Positions 55,191 through 64,000 of a stretch of 64,000 nucleotides of DNA are shown in pieces. How positions within the stretch are numbered: position 1 is the first letter of the stretch; every line of letters begins with the position of its first letter. The notes below the pieces were generated by a model that searched no databases, was not told where the DNA came from, and was given only the letters and a program-made list of their open reading frames with translations. Location: assembly GCA_025093985.1 (NCBI GenBank), contig JACAAK010000003.1:3100001-3164000 (forward strand). Direction: 5' to 3'. The DNA is from Calvatia gigantea (lineage: Eukaryota; Basidiomycota; Agaricomycetes; Agaricales; Lycoperdaceae). Made by a program: the position numbers and the translations under genes.

Positions 55191-55542
55191 GTTGCAGACG
55201 CTCGTTATAAACCCTTTTTTGAGGCTCCGCCATCAATTCTCCATTTGGGTCCTTTATCTTTTGGTTGTGTATGCACTTTCCTGTCTCCAAAATACAATAT
55301 GCGACCGCTGCAGGTCTCCAAACAATATGGACATAATAGTTATCAAGTCAAATTATTGTATCTCTTCACTAGCTGCAACCACTTTTGAAGGATATGAGAG
55401 GCTCATCAATTTGTGGCGTCAAATTTGTCATGGCCTCAGCGGTTTGGATTTCGTGCAGTAGCTCGGCTGATTTTTCGGCACTAAGTGCCATTAAGGTTTA
55501 GAAATTGGATCTAGAATTCTAAATCCTACGGAAAGTCATCCA
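55191..55542 (-). repeat. Right fragment of the interrupted outer copy
   Basis: This 352-bp part is the reverse complement of 54672-55024 with one 1-nt deletion. It ends in the TIR CGGAAAGTCATCCA, 49 bp before the ATG of the WBP11-like gene. With 54505-54671 it makes a single inverted 519-bp copy split by the inner element. Confidence 0.85.
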
Positions 55543-55591
55543 GTGAATGCTGTCATGACTCAACCCAAGAACACGTGCATCCCTCCCCCCC

Positions 55592-57283
55592 ATGGCCAAG
55601 GGAAACCTCAATCCTGCTGAGGCATACCGTACGTCTATAAATCCTTCTCTAAACTCGCTGCTGACCTCGTCTAGGCAAAACACAGCGTAAAAAGGAGCTC
55701 AAAAAGGCACGACGCATCTTCCCCTAGCAGAAAAAGAAACACCCACACTAATGCAACTCCTTGTAGTAGAACAAAGCCGAACGCGCCAAAGCTCGCGACT
55801 TTGCTCTTGTCAAGAAAGACACCACTGGTACACTCATCTTTCAGGCATCCAGAGTTTCTCTGACCGTCTCCGTTTCACCAGAACTTGAGGAGGAAATTCA
55901 ACAAGTCGAGTCCTCCAATGGCGACCAAGGCAGGCTTACCGAACTCAAGGCCGAATTGGAAAAAATCAACAACAAGAAGGAAGAGTATGTTAAAGAACAT
56001 CCAGAGCAACGGAACCTTGTGTATCGCAGGCGAAGAAAACAGGCCGATGGTGAATCAAAGCCCGAAACCGAGTTGTCTCTGAAGAGAAACCTCTTCAACA
56101 AGAAAGGCCTACCCCGTCACCCAGAGCGCAGTATCTACTATGATCCCGTTTTGAACCCGTACGGGGTTCCTCCACCTGGAATGCCTTACATGGAGCGTTG
56201 TATGTAACTCTTTATTTTAAATTCTAAGCATACACTCATTCCCCAGTAGCATTGCGGCCGGAAGAGATAGACAGTGAGGCAGGTATGCCACCCCATACTC
56301 TTTTCCTACTTTCGTCCTCACTTTTGTTCAGAAGATAATGAAGAAGATGCATCCATACCGACGGGCGCCCCACCTGGTTATGAGCTAGTTCAAAGTGACG
56401 ACGAAATTGCCCTGCCTGATGGCCCTCCTCCACCTAAAGATGGTTCGTTGGCTCAAAATATTTGATTTGCTTCTCCTCACACCCTCACTCGTGTACAGGT
56501 CCCAAACCCCCGGCATCAGAACTGCCATTTATCAATGCTGCTCTTGTTCCCCTTCCACCAGCTGGCCTTCCGATTGGGAGCACTCCACCACCACCACCTC
56601 CCCTTTTCATGGCTCCTCCTGGCATGGTTCCCGGGGCAGTTCCTCTACCACCACCCGGTTTCCCTCTCGGTGGACCCTTCTTGCCGCCTCCTGGAGTCCC
56701 ACTCCAACAAGGGATGGCTTATCCTCCTCCCCCTCCCGGATTTTCCGCGTTTTTACCACCTCCACCTCCAGGATTCTTTCCTCGCAGTCAGTCAATGTCG
56801 TCTATGCAAGATCCCCTCTCGTCAATTCCACATACAACCTACCAAGCCCACCGCGCCAATCAAACCGCTACACGCTCTTCATTACCTTTGAACCCATCCC
56901 TTCCTTCTAAGCCCACCGCCGCAGCGGAACTCGCCAATGCAACCGTTGTCGCCGCACCTCAATTACGGGATTTAAAAAAAGAATCAACAGCGTTTCTGCC
57001 CAACTCGTTGAAGCGGAAAAAGGCAACTGCAAGTACAAGTACAAGTACAAGTTCCACCTTAAAAGTCGACGCAGCACCATCCTTGGGCCCCTCGGAGCCT
57101 ACTAATGAAAGTGATGACCGGGAACCAACACCTAGCGCAGACATTCGGCCAGATCTCGTCGGAATGCTTAGGGACCAATTTAGTGCCGCGCCGACAGCCA
57201 CATCCGGGCCCGACGCAAAGGTGGAAAGTAAAAAGAGTGATGACTACGCTAAATTCATGGAAGAGATGAGCGACATATTGTAA
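55592..57283 (+). CDS. WBP11-like splicing-associated protein
   Basis: This nuclear protein belongs to the WW-domain-binding protein 11 (Npw38BP) family, associated with pre-mRNA splicing. Exons give MAKGNLNPAEAY, RKTQRKKELKK, NKAERAKARDFALVKKDT and LEEEIQQVESSNGDQGRLTE, the basic/coiled N-terminal signature. Next come KEEYVKEHPEQRNLVYRRRR and PRHPERSIYYDPVLNPYGVP, conserved in WBP11. The C-terminal half has Pro-rich stretches (PLPPAGLPIGSTPPPPPPLF), the WW-binding ligands, and a Thr/Ser repeat from an AAGTAC hexamer array (57028-57052). It ends FMEEMSDIL (TAA 57281-57283). Several very short introns lie at the 5' end. The TIR element ends 49 bp upstream of the ATG, so promoter and 5' UTR must lie in or beyond it. 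Confidence 0.88.
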
Positions 57284-57578
57284 ACCCGCCTGTAATACTT
57301 TTTCTCCGTGTCCCCGTCTGATCGTAATTATACGGTATCTATGTTTCGCATATCCCCGCACATCAGCTGCAGTGCTCTTGCCAAACATGCTAGGGCATTC
57401 ATATCCCAACCGCTATGGCGCAGATAAGTCAGGGGATTCTATGGGATCATCTGATGACTTATTCCACTTATTTATGGTGCGTGGGTCGCAATAACTTTAC
57501 GTCTTCTCTTTTTTCCTTCTCCGACACGCGCACAGGCGTTGCTCTCACTCAGCGGCCTCTGGACAAGTCCACAACGAC
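57284..57578. other. Short tandem-oriented intergenic region
   Basis: This holds the 3' UTR of the WBP11-like gene and the promoter of the next + strand F-box gene. No further gene or repeat is seen. Confidence 0.4.
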
Positions 57579-58958
57579 ATGAGTTCGACAGCTTCCGAAA
57601 CTATTCTTCTACAGCCCCGGCCGTATGCCCAACGGTCGGGGAAACTGTTACTACTTCCTCTTCTACCGTTCCGCGAGCCAATGAAGCCTTTACCCGTTGA
57701 AATCTGGAGCGAGATCTTTGCTTGCGCAGTGGCAGCCGGTGGCCTCGAGGCAACGGCTTTCGCCTTTTCTTTCTTGACCATTTGCAAGTCCCTCAAGGTA
57801 CCTTTCTTCGCCTGGTGTAAAAACGAATCCGCAGACTGATAACGAATGCATTCATAGGACGTTGCCCTCCCGTTCCTTTACTCCAGAGTAAAGTTCAGAT
57901 CCCTCGACACTCTCACCAAGTTCTACCAACGCCTCTACACCGCCGACCAGAAATGGGACTCCATCCGCAGGATACCATACTCAGCGCCAGGACGTTGGGT
58001 CCAGGAGCTTGACCTCTCACATCTTGCATCTGAGGACTCCAAACAAGCACTTCGCCTTGACTCACTTCTCACGCAACTCTTCCCGCTCACACCATTCCTC
58101 CAACGACTTTCCACCAACCCTTCCTTCATCGTGAGCCGCCGTGTACTCAACTCGCTTGCTCAGCGCGAGGGCACCATCAACTTGCGTAGCCTTGAAGGGT
58201 TCTATTATTTCCGTCCACCTTCCACAATCCCGGACGAAGACCCTTTCGTTCAACTCCTCCGGCGGTGCCCCAACATTGAGAATCTAGAGCTCGTAGGACA
58301 AGGTCTAGATCCAGCCGAGTTAGACCTCATATTCGAGCAGTTCCTTGCCGACATTGATGCGCAACCCACCCCACACGATGCTGACACCTTCGCCCCACTT
58401 GACCTCCCGAAGTTGCGCAATTTGGCCGTCCTCTCTATGCACCACTCTCCACTCATGCTTGCGCTCATGCGTTCGCCACTCCCAGCACTCCAAAAGCTGA
58501 CGCTAACACCCTACGATGATATCCCGTACCCTGTTTCACTCGCCTCTGAATTTATTTCCACACATGGGCAAAACCTTCGATCTTTACTACTATATACGCC
58601 GAAATCATGGCCTACGAGACACCACCCGTCCCCAACAAACCTGCTTGAAATCTGCCCCACCTTGCGACATCTTTCGCTGGAGAAACCTCTACCCCATTTG
58701 GCCCTGCCTGAGAAACATCCCTTACAGATTTTGTCCATTCCTCGTCCTGACGCGGATTTTTGGCCTGTATTGGAGAAATTATTGATCTATCTACCTCATC
58801 TACGTGCCGTTCGAGCGAGAGAAGTAAAGAAACTAAAAAAGGGGCTCTCCTCCCGAGCTCAAGAAGCTGGTGTCCAAGGTGAAGCGAGGGTGTGGAGAAT
58901 GCGATTATTACGCAGAGGGATTCGAGTTCTTGACGCCGACTGGAACGAATTTGATTGA
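57579..58958 (+). CDS. F-box/LRR-like protein
   Basis: Two exons, 57579-57797 and 57858-58958 (1320 nt), encode 439 residues, and the phases close. The N-terminus reads PMKPLPVEIWSEIFACAVAA, then FLTICKSLKDVALPLLYSRV: an F-box with the usual LP...IW..IF pattern, which would dock to Skp1. The rest consists of leucine-rich repeats: LRSLEGFYYF, CPNIENLELVGQGL, LPKLRNLAVLSM, PALQKLTLTPY, NLRSLLLYT and PTLRHLSLEKPLPHL. It ends RVLDADWNEFD. The protein probably recruits an unknown substrate to an SCF ubiquitin ligase. Large F-box/LRR families of this type are common in Agaricomycetes. Confidence 0.8.
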
Positions 58959-59121
58959 CCAGTCGTTTTTCAAATAGTGCATGTATGTATGATTTGTACT
59001 TTGCTGACGCCCCCTACTTCAGTTCATCTTTGTATCCTACACTTTCATTGGTTACCCCAGCACCTACCCCGAGATACAAATTAAATACTTCAATTTTTCA
59101 CTCGCCTAAACTAATTCGAAG

Positions 59122-60831
59122 TCATAGCCGTGATTCGGTATCAGTAAATGAGGGATCCTTCTGCAAACCCTTAATTGCTTCGTCAACCTCCTGCTTCAGG
59201 TCGTGGCGCCAAACGGGTTCCCAGATCCCGATTAACTGGGATTGGGCCCATTCGGCCCCGCATCCAGGCTTGCCAAAGCTATCATATATCCTGCCGGCGC
59301 GGGCACTCTGCTCCCAGACCATGTTAGCACGAGGTGGCCGCAACTCATCATATACTTTGAGGACAGCCTACTCCGAGAGTCAGCACGAACCCCTTGATTC
59401 ATCATTTCTTTCGTTGGACATACCCTGAGGTTAGATAGCTTAGTTGTTGGGTGGCCCAACAAGCGACAGAGAACATAGACATCTTCAAATCCTTGTCCCA
59501 CACCAGACCCAAGGTGGGGCAGCATACCATGGGCCTTTGATTTAAGTTGATGAGCTTACTGAGAGGAAACGATCACAGTAACCCACGTACTGAATCGCCC
59601 ACCAGGACAACTTTCCCCAACACGTAACTTGCAAGAGTCGGGCTAACTGCATGGATGTACCATTTACTAGCATTGTTAACATGGTCAACAATGATCTTCA
59701 CATCCCTCCCCATGTCACTGTACAAAGCCTCGATTTCGGATTTGGGAACGGTCTCTACCCAAGGCCCTTTCAACTTCGGTCGCGCAGGTTCCAACTGATT
59801 GCTTGCGAACAGTACAATGTTGATCTAATCATGGTTGAAACCAAAATTTTCTTGTCGCGTAATAGGAAGCACCTACCATACTTGTGCCCTGCATAGGGAA
59901 CGTAATTATATGCTGTTCATTTATTGGTTAGACAAGCCGACAACGAGCAGAGGGGTTTTTCTGCCCAACCTTATCTACTCCCATCCAACACAAGGGCATC
60001 CCGTCCATTTTTGTTTTGATCCCGGCCTTCAACAAAGCGTCATGGGGTATCAGACCTCGATATGCGACGGTGTTCGTAAAAACGAGATTTGACTCCGCGC
60101 TGCCGACTACGTGACCACGGACGATACTTTTGATGCCATCCGCCCCTATAACGAGGTCTGTCTCATGAACTGTTCCGTCTTCAAAGTCCAGACGATATTT
60201 CCCAGACGCTAGAACTGTCACAAAAGTACATTTCTTGTTGAGGTGGAGGGACTCTTGGTTGAGCAGAGGTAACAGTGCATCCAGAAATGCGGGTCTGTAT
60301 ATTCCTAATCCAAATTGACCTGAATCTTTCGCGTACTGGTAGGGATGTAAGCTTAAGTCCAAGTAAGCAGGGTACAGAGTCGTGCTGACATCGTAGACAA
60401 CTTCATGTTGACCCGGTCCTGATACGAAGATGAAACTGCGTAGTGTCGGTTCCTTGGTATCCGTCTTTTCCATGACGGGCTCCAAAATTCCGAGCCCATC
60501 AAGCGCCCTGATAGCATTTGGCCCTATCCAGGTCCCGACTCAATATCATAAATGACGCTGAGGGGAGAAGGGGGGCACTTACCAAGTCCAACACCAGCTC
60601 CTACCTCACCGAACGCCGGCTAAACAATCTCGTCAATTTAGAATCGTGATGATGAAGGGAGCATACAGCGGCCTCAAAAACATCTGCGCGGATTCCTTCC
60701 CGAGCAAGGCCTATCGCACTGCCCGTGAATCGTCATTAACCACACAACGGATTTAGCGATGAAGAGTACCATGCGATGCCGCACATCCCACCACCAACTA
60801 TCGCGATGTTAAAATCCTTGGCTGAGGACAT
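59122..60831 (-). CDS. FAD-dependent monooxygenase (salicylate hydroxylase-like)
   Basis: This flavoprotein hydroxylase of the UbiH/salicylate hydroxylase family would use NAD(P)H and O2 on an aromatic substrate. It begins MSSAKDFNIAIVGGGMCGIA (GxGxxG dinucleotide motif), then FGEVGAGVGLGPNAIRALDG across introns. The middle part has LDLSLHPYQYAKDSGQFGLG and the DG motif ETDLVIGADGIKSIVRGHVV. The GD motif VLVGDSAHGMLPHLGSGVGQ then binds the FAD ribityl chain, followed by GFEDVYVLCRLLGHP. The C-terminus is Trp/Arg-rich (WAQSQLIGIWEPVWRHDL) and ends FTDTESRL (TGA 59122-59124). At least six introns are seen; borders are approximate. No membrane anchor or signal peptide is visible. Confidence 0.88.
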
Positions 60832-61227
60832 CTTGTCAAAGCAGCAGGAGAAAGGGATAAAGAAATGGGAGGAAAGTCTGTTCTAACGTGCATAGGTTTT
60901 TTAGGCACTCCAGTCGCGAAAATTAGCCCCAAAATAGCAGAGGCACATGAGAGCACAGATGCGCATGACTAGGAGGAGCATTCTCAGGATATTTTGTGCC
61001 TGACTGCAAGAGGGATAGGATCTGATAGGATGGGCCTCTATTAACGAATTTGATATCTGCCGAGCTCTGTTGAGTCGGAAAATCCAGTGGTAAATTGAAC
61101 AAACGTCGACGGCGGCTGACGGCAGGTGGAAGTAAAAATAAGCCAGGCACGCCCGACGGGAGGAGGATTGGTGATTTCGTCATAATGGCGGTTCCACCAG
61201 GCCACCGCATCCTTCATCAAATTTCAA
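60832..61227. other. Divergent intergenic region, no gene seen
   Basis: This is the shared upstream region of the FAD monooxygenase and FHIT-type genes. The minus-strand frame at 60923-61210 has no domain content and is not supported. Confidence 0.45.
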
Positions 61228-61935
61228 ATGTCTTCAAACCTACTCTTCTCGACTTTTGAAGTAACCCGGCAGGCGTTCTATAAAACTGCACTCTCCTATG
61301 CCATCGTTAACCTGAAGCCGATAGTGCCAGGGCGTACGTCCGCAATTAACTTGACAATAACGCTCGTGCTAACATCGAGTGCCGAATCCCAGACGTTCTT
61401 GTGATACCCACACGCCCTGTGCCAAGGCTCGCAGATTTGAATGGTAAATTCAGCGGCTGATATTGAGTAGCAGCGCACGATTGATATGTATGGTAGCCTC
61501 CGAATTAACCTCGCTCATGCATAGCATCCAACGCGTAGGAACGGTCATTGAACGAGCCTACGGCGCCGACGCTCTGACCCTCGCTTGCCAAGTAAACTTT
61601 TTTCCGCTTCCCTCTTGAAAAAAACCCAGAAACTGACTTTTTTTCCCCCACAGGACGGAAAGGCTGCAGGTCAAAGTGTGCCACATGTCCACTTTCACCT
61701 GCTGCCCAGGAAAGCTCTCGGTGATTACTTCTCTGACAACAATGACGCTATTTATCCCGCGCTCGAAGAAGGGGAAGCCAATCTCGCCTCTGAATCGACC
61801 ACGCCCCAGATTCGTCAATTTTTCAAGGTTGATGCTGACGAAAATAGGCAACCCCGATCTCGCGAAGAGATGGAAGCAGAAGCGTGCTGGCTTAGAACAT
61901 TCTTCCACCCTGAGGAAACTTTGGATTTGCCTTGA
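61228..61935 (+). CDS. FHIT/Aph1-type bis(5'-adenosyl)-triphosphatase
   Basis: This HIT-superfamily hydrolase cleaves ApppA-type dinucleotides. The four exons are 61228-61333, 61393-61443, 61497-61591 and 61654-61935 (534 nt, 177 residues), with all phases closing. It begins MSSNLLFSTFEVTRQAFYKT, then AIVNLKPIVPGHVLVIPTRP and VPRLADLN, and a helix ELTSLMHSIQRVGTVIERAY. Next is TLACQDGKAAGQSVPHVHFH, whose HVHFH is the histidine triad with the catalytic middle His, then LLPRKALGDYF. The C-terminal tail contains RSREEMEAEACWLRTFF, typical of Fhit. The protein is probably cytosolic. Confidence 0.92.
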
Positions 61936-62013
61936 ATTCCCCGCGAATGTTCACCGATGTAGTTAAGGTGGACAGAGCATAATTGACGTTTGACTAGATC
62001 ACAAAACACAATA

Positions 62014-63241
62014 CTAACCAAAACTACTGCCATCTGCGTGTTCCAGAACGATAAAATCCTTCGTCTCATATAACTCTTTTAGAATGGCCTGAAAACGACG
62101 CTGCCTCAAGATACCCCTCCATTCCCCATATAAGATGATTTTACCGAGAGAGGGCAGCTGGTTAAGGAACCTGAAATGGCCTTCAAGCATTGACCAAATT
62201 TCTTCAGCAGTCTGGAGGAAGGTGTTGATAGCGGAGTGGAATCGGATTGTCTTAATTCGGGCGTGCCCCTCCCTGATCCCTGGAACCTTGGTAAAGAATA
62301 TATGATAACCAATCTCCTGCAGCGTTGGGCAACCTTGAAGGCAAACTGTGATGTGATCATTCATCAAAAAGCGGAGGTGCCTCCCAAACTCGACAACTTC
62401 GAGTTGCTCCCCGAATCTATCCCAAATACCCTGCAATCCCTGTTCGACCAGAGGAGAATCGAAAACGACATGGGTCATAGAAGGGAGGTCCCATTTAGTG
62501 GAGATTTGGTGAAGAAGTAGACCATTGACGACGTAGAGACGAAGCGTCCGCAACGATGGCAAGCAGACAGAGGCAAATCGAGTATAGCCCACAACACCTC
62601 CAATGAAGAGGTACTCGATGTTTGTTGCGTGTTGCAGCACGATACCCAGCGAGTTAATACCGCCGGATCGTTCTGCCTCGGTGTGATGCCACCATTCGAG
62701 GCGACGCAAGGATGGAAGTGGAATGCAGTCAACTTCGTAGTCGAACTGTAATGTTTCTGTGACGAAATGGCGGGGTCTGACAAGGACCTCCAGTTGTGTA
62801 CAATTACGCAAAATCCTGATGGCAGTGGATGTTGGAGAATTGGCAGGACTCGATATAGTGCTCGGGTACGGAAGAATTACGCGACGGACCTGGATTAAGT
62901 ATGTTGAGCGTGAGCAATGCAAATTAGACAAGCACCCGCACCAGTCTCCCATAATCCTCGTGGTTGGACATGGTGGCTTCTAGCGCATGCTGCAATGTGT
63001 GTGCGCCATGACGAATTTTAATCTCCCTGTACAAGGGACCAGCCATCCAGATCCTCCAAAGCCGACAAACCAAAGTCAAAGTTCGTTTGACGTCTAGCGT
63101 GGAGTCTTTGGTATCAGTTGGTGCGGACTGGAAAGGTGCATAGTTTATGGTGTAAGTATCTGGATCCTTTGAGGATGGTTGTATGGCCCATGACAAAATC
63201 TCGAGCCAAAGCTCTGGGGGCAAGAGACGGTAGTCAGGCAT
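62014..63241 (-). CDS. F-box-like protein
   Basis: Two exons, 62936-63241 and 62014-62889 (1182 nt), encode 393 residues. The start is the ATG before PDYRLLPPELWLEILSWAI. The longer frame upstream lacks an ATG. This beginning is a canonical F-box helix start (LPPELWLEIL...). TLTLVCRLWRIWMAGPLYRE follows, closing the F-box. The remainder has an LRR-like rhythm (LPSLRRLEWW, LPSLRTLRLYVVNG, QLPSLGKIILYGEW) with a Trp/His-rich stretch. It is probably a substrate adaptor of an SCF ubiquitin ligase; the target is unknown. It converges on the FHIT-type gene with 78 bp between stop codons. Confidence 0.78.
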
Positions 63242-64000
63242 GCAGTAAGCTACCCGTCCCCCGCCGTGGCACCGAACATTCACATCTTATCACTTTCACA
63301 CACGCGTACGCACGCTACTAAAGTTAGGACCATATCATTAGCCTAAGTTTTGCACCAATTATGGTTTCTTTCCCCCCAAACTCATCTCGATAACCTCGCG
63401 TTGTTGGACCCGGCGTGACCTAACGTCATGCCAGTGGGCATCCAACTATTCATTTCGAGTACCCCCCAACAACCGGGTTTCGCCCTTGGTGGGGCACAAC
63501 TTCATTCAATTGAGTGTTAAAATGAGCTCCACATGCACCGTCGTGCTCCTGGATTGATTCTGTTTGAATATGTAAATCGTACTTACAAGAGAGTGCGGGG
63601 TACAACTGGAGCAACACCTGATAATCGTCGCTCGGCATTGGGCGACCTCTAAATGTTTGAGTTATGAGTACCAGATTATACCCTTTCGGTGATGATACAG
63701 TTTGGGCCCGGAGATGAACTCGTTGGAATTGATACGTTTTGAGATGGGGGGAGGAGGGACCGAGCACGCAACATGTCAATCCGAGGGGTGGAAGAGCTTA
63801 AGTTCCGGAATGTGTGAAAACAAGGATATGGAGACCTAACTTACACAGTGCAATCACCATGAAACGACGGGCAATTTAGAGATATAGTGTAGAAAAACCA
63901 TCCGACATTCCCAAAAGGTTTTCAATAAGGATCCTACCATGAGATTGGAAAATCCTTCAAAAATGGATGGGGGCCCAATGATTGATTAACTTCGAACTTG
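63242..64000. other. Window end, unassigned
   Basis: This is the region upstream of the minus-strand F-box gene. A minus-strand frame at 63450-63779 includes MPSDDYQVLLQLYPALSC, then DLHIQTESIQEHDGA. It could belong to a gene that continues past the window, but it has no recognisable domain or splice pattern. Nothing else is supported. Confidence 0.35.

Larger units (their letters stand above)
54505..55542. mobile_element. Nested inverted pair of a 519-bp TIR (MITE-like) element
   Basis: The block has the order A (54505-54671), B (54672-55024), A-reversed (55024-55190), B-reversed (55191-55542). A-reversed is the reverse complement of A, and B-reversed that of B, differing by one substitution (in AATCACCCCAAG versus AATCACTCCAAG) and one 1-nt indel (near 54760). 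Read this way, the central 519 bp (54672-55190) is one complete element with imperfect terminal inverted repeats of about 45 bp (TGGATGACTTTCCG... and TGGATGACTTCCCG...). It was inserted into a second, oppositely oriented copy made of A plus B-reversed. No transposase is encoded; the only long frame (about 97 codons on either strand) has no recognisable domain. It resembles a non-autonomous DNA transposon. Family unknown. Confidence 0.85.

Noticed and set aside
54730..55461. Two near-identical frames of about 97 codons on opposite strands (MQTLVINPF...)
   Set aside because: They are mirror copies produced by the inverted repeat of the TIR element, with no domain; not counted as genes.
57028..57052. 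AAGTAC hexamer repeat as a satellite or regulatory repeat
   Set aside because: It is in frame inside the WBP11-like coding exon and encodes a Ser/Thr stretch; ordinary coding microsatellite.

Overview
The window reads as nuclear DNA of a filamentous basidiomycete, most likely an Agaricomycete. The genes are tightly packed on both strands, most carry several short introns (about 45 to 85 nt, GT...AG), and the gene set includes fungal families: cutinase, Zn2Cys6 and bHLH regulators, a Sho1 osmosensor, DUF4246, F-box/LRR proteins and a MOSC protein. No rRNA, tRNA, CRISPR array or prokaryotic feature was seen. The species cannot be named from the sequence.

Layout. 1-3.7 kb: 3' end of a cutinase gene, a short Zn2Cys6 regulator, a divergent bHLH factor and a basic-secretory-protein-type metallopeptidase. 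3.7-17.8 kb: FCP1-type CTD phosphatase, an F-box gene with an apparent frameshift, a CreB/USP12-46-type deubiquitinase, two weak loci, a MOSC (mARC-like) protein and a Pin1/Ess1 prolyl isomerase. 18-24.6 kb: DUF4246 protein, MFS transporter, UDP-glucose 4-epimerase. 24.9-32.9 kb: THO complex subunit 1, a small head-to-head gene and a large Ubp2-like deubiquitinase. 33-43.5 kb: quinone oxidoreductase, protein tyrosine phosphatase, NR2C2AP-like protein, mitoribosomal mS45/Bot1, an EFM3/FAM86-like methyltransferase, a conserved protein of unknown function and an RRM-like protein. 43.8-52 kb: elongation factor 2, two tandem GNAT acetyltransferases, a nucleotidyltransferase-fold protein and Sho1. 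52-57.3 kb: RNF10-like RING protein and WBP11-like splicing factor, separated by a 1.04-kb nested inverted repeat. 57.5-63.3 kb: two F-box/LRR proteins, an FAD monooxygenase and an FHIT-type hydrolase.

Most genes are housekeeping. Several act on RNA polymerase II output (FCP1, Pin1, THO1, WBP11) or on ubiquitin (two USPs, RING, F-box proteins), but they are interspersed and show no sign of being one cluster. The most unusual structure is at 54505-55542. A 519-bp terminal-inverted-repeat element sits inside an oppositely oriented, nearly identical copy of itself and ends 49 bp before the WBP11 start codon.

Exon borders below were read by eye from splice motifs and frame continuity. Those given with exact numbers were checked for phase; the rest are approximate. 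No database search was possible, so family names rest on recognised motifs and remembered family architecture.
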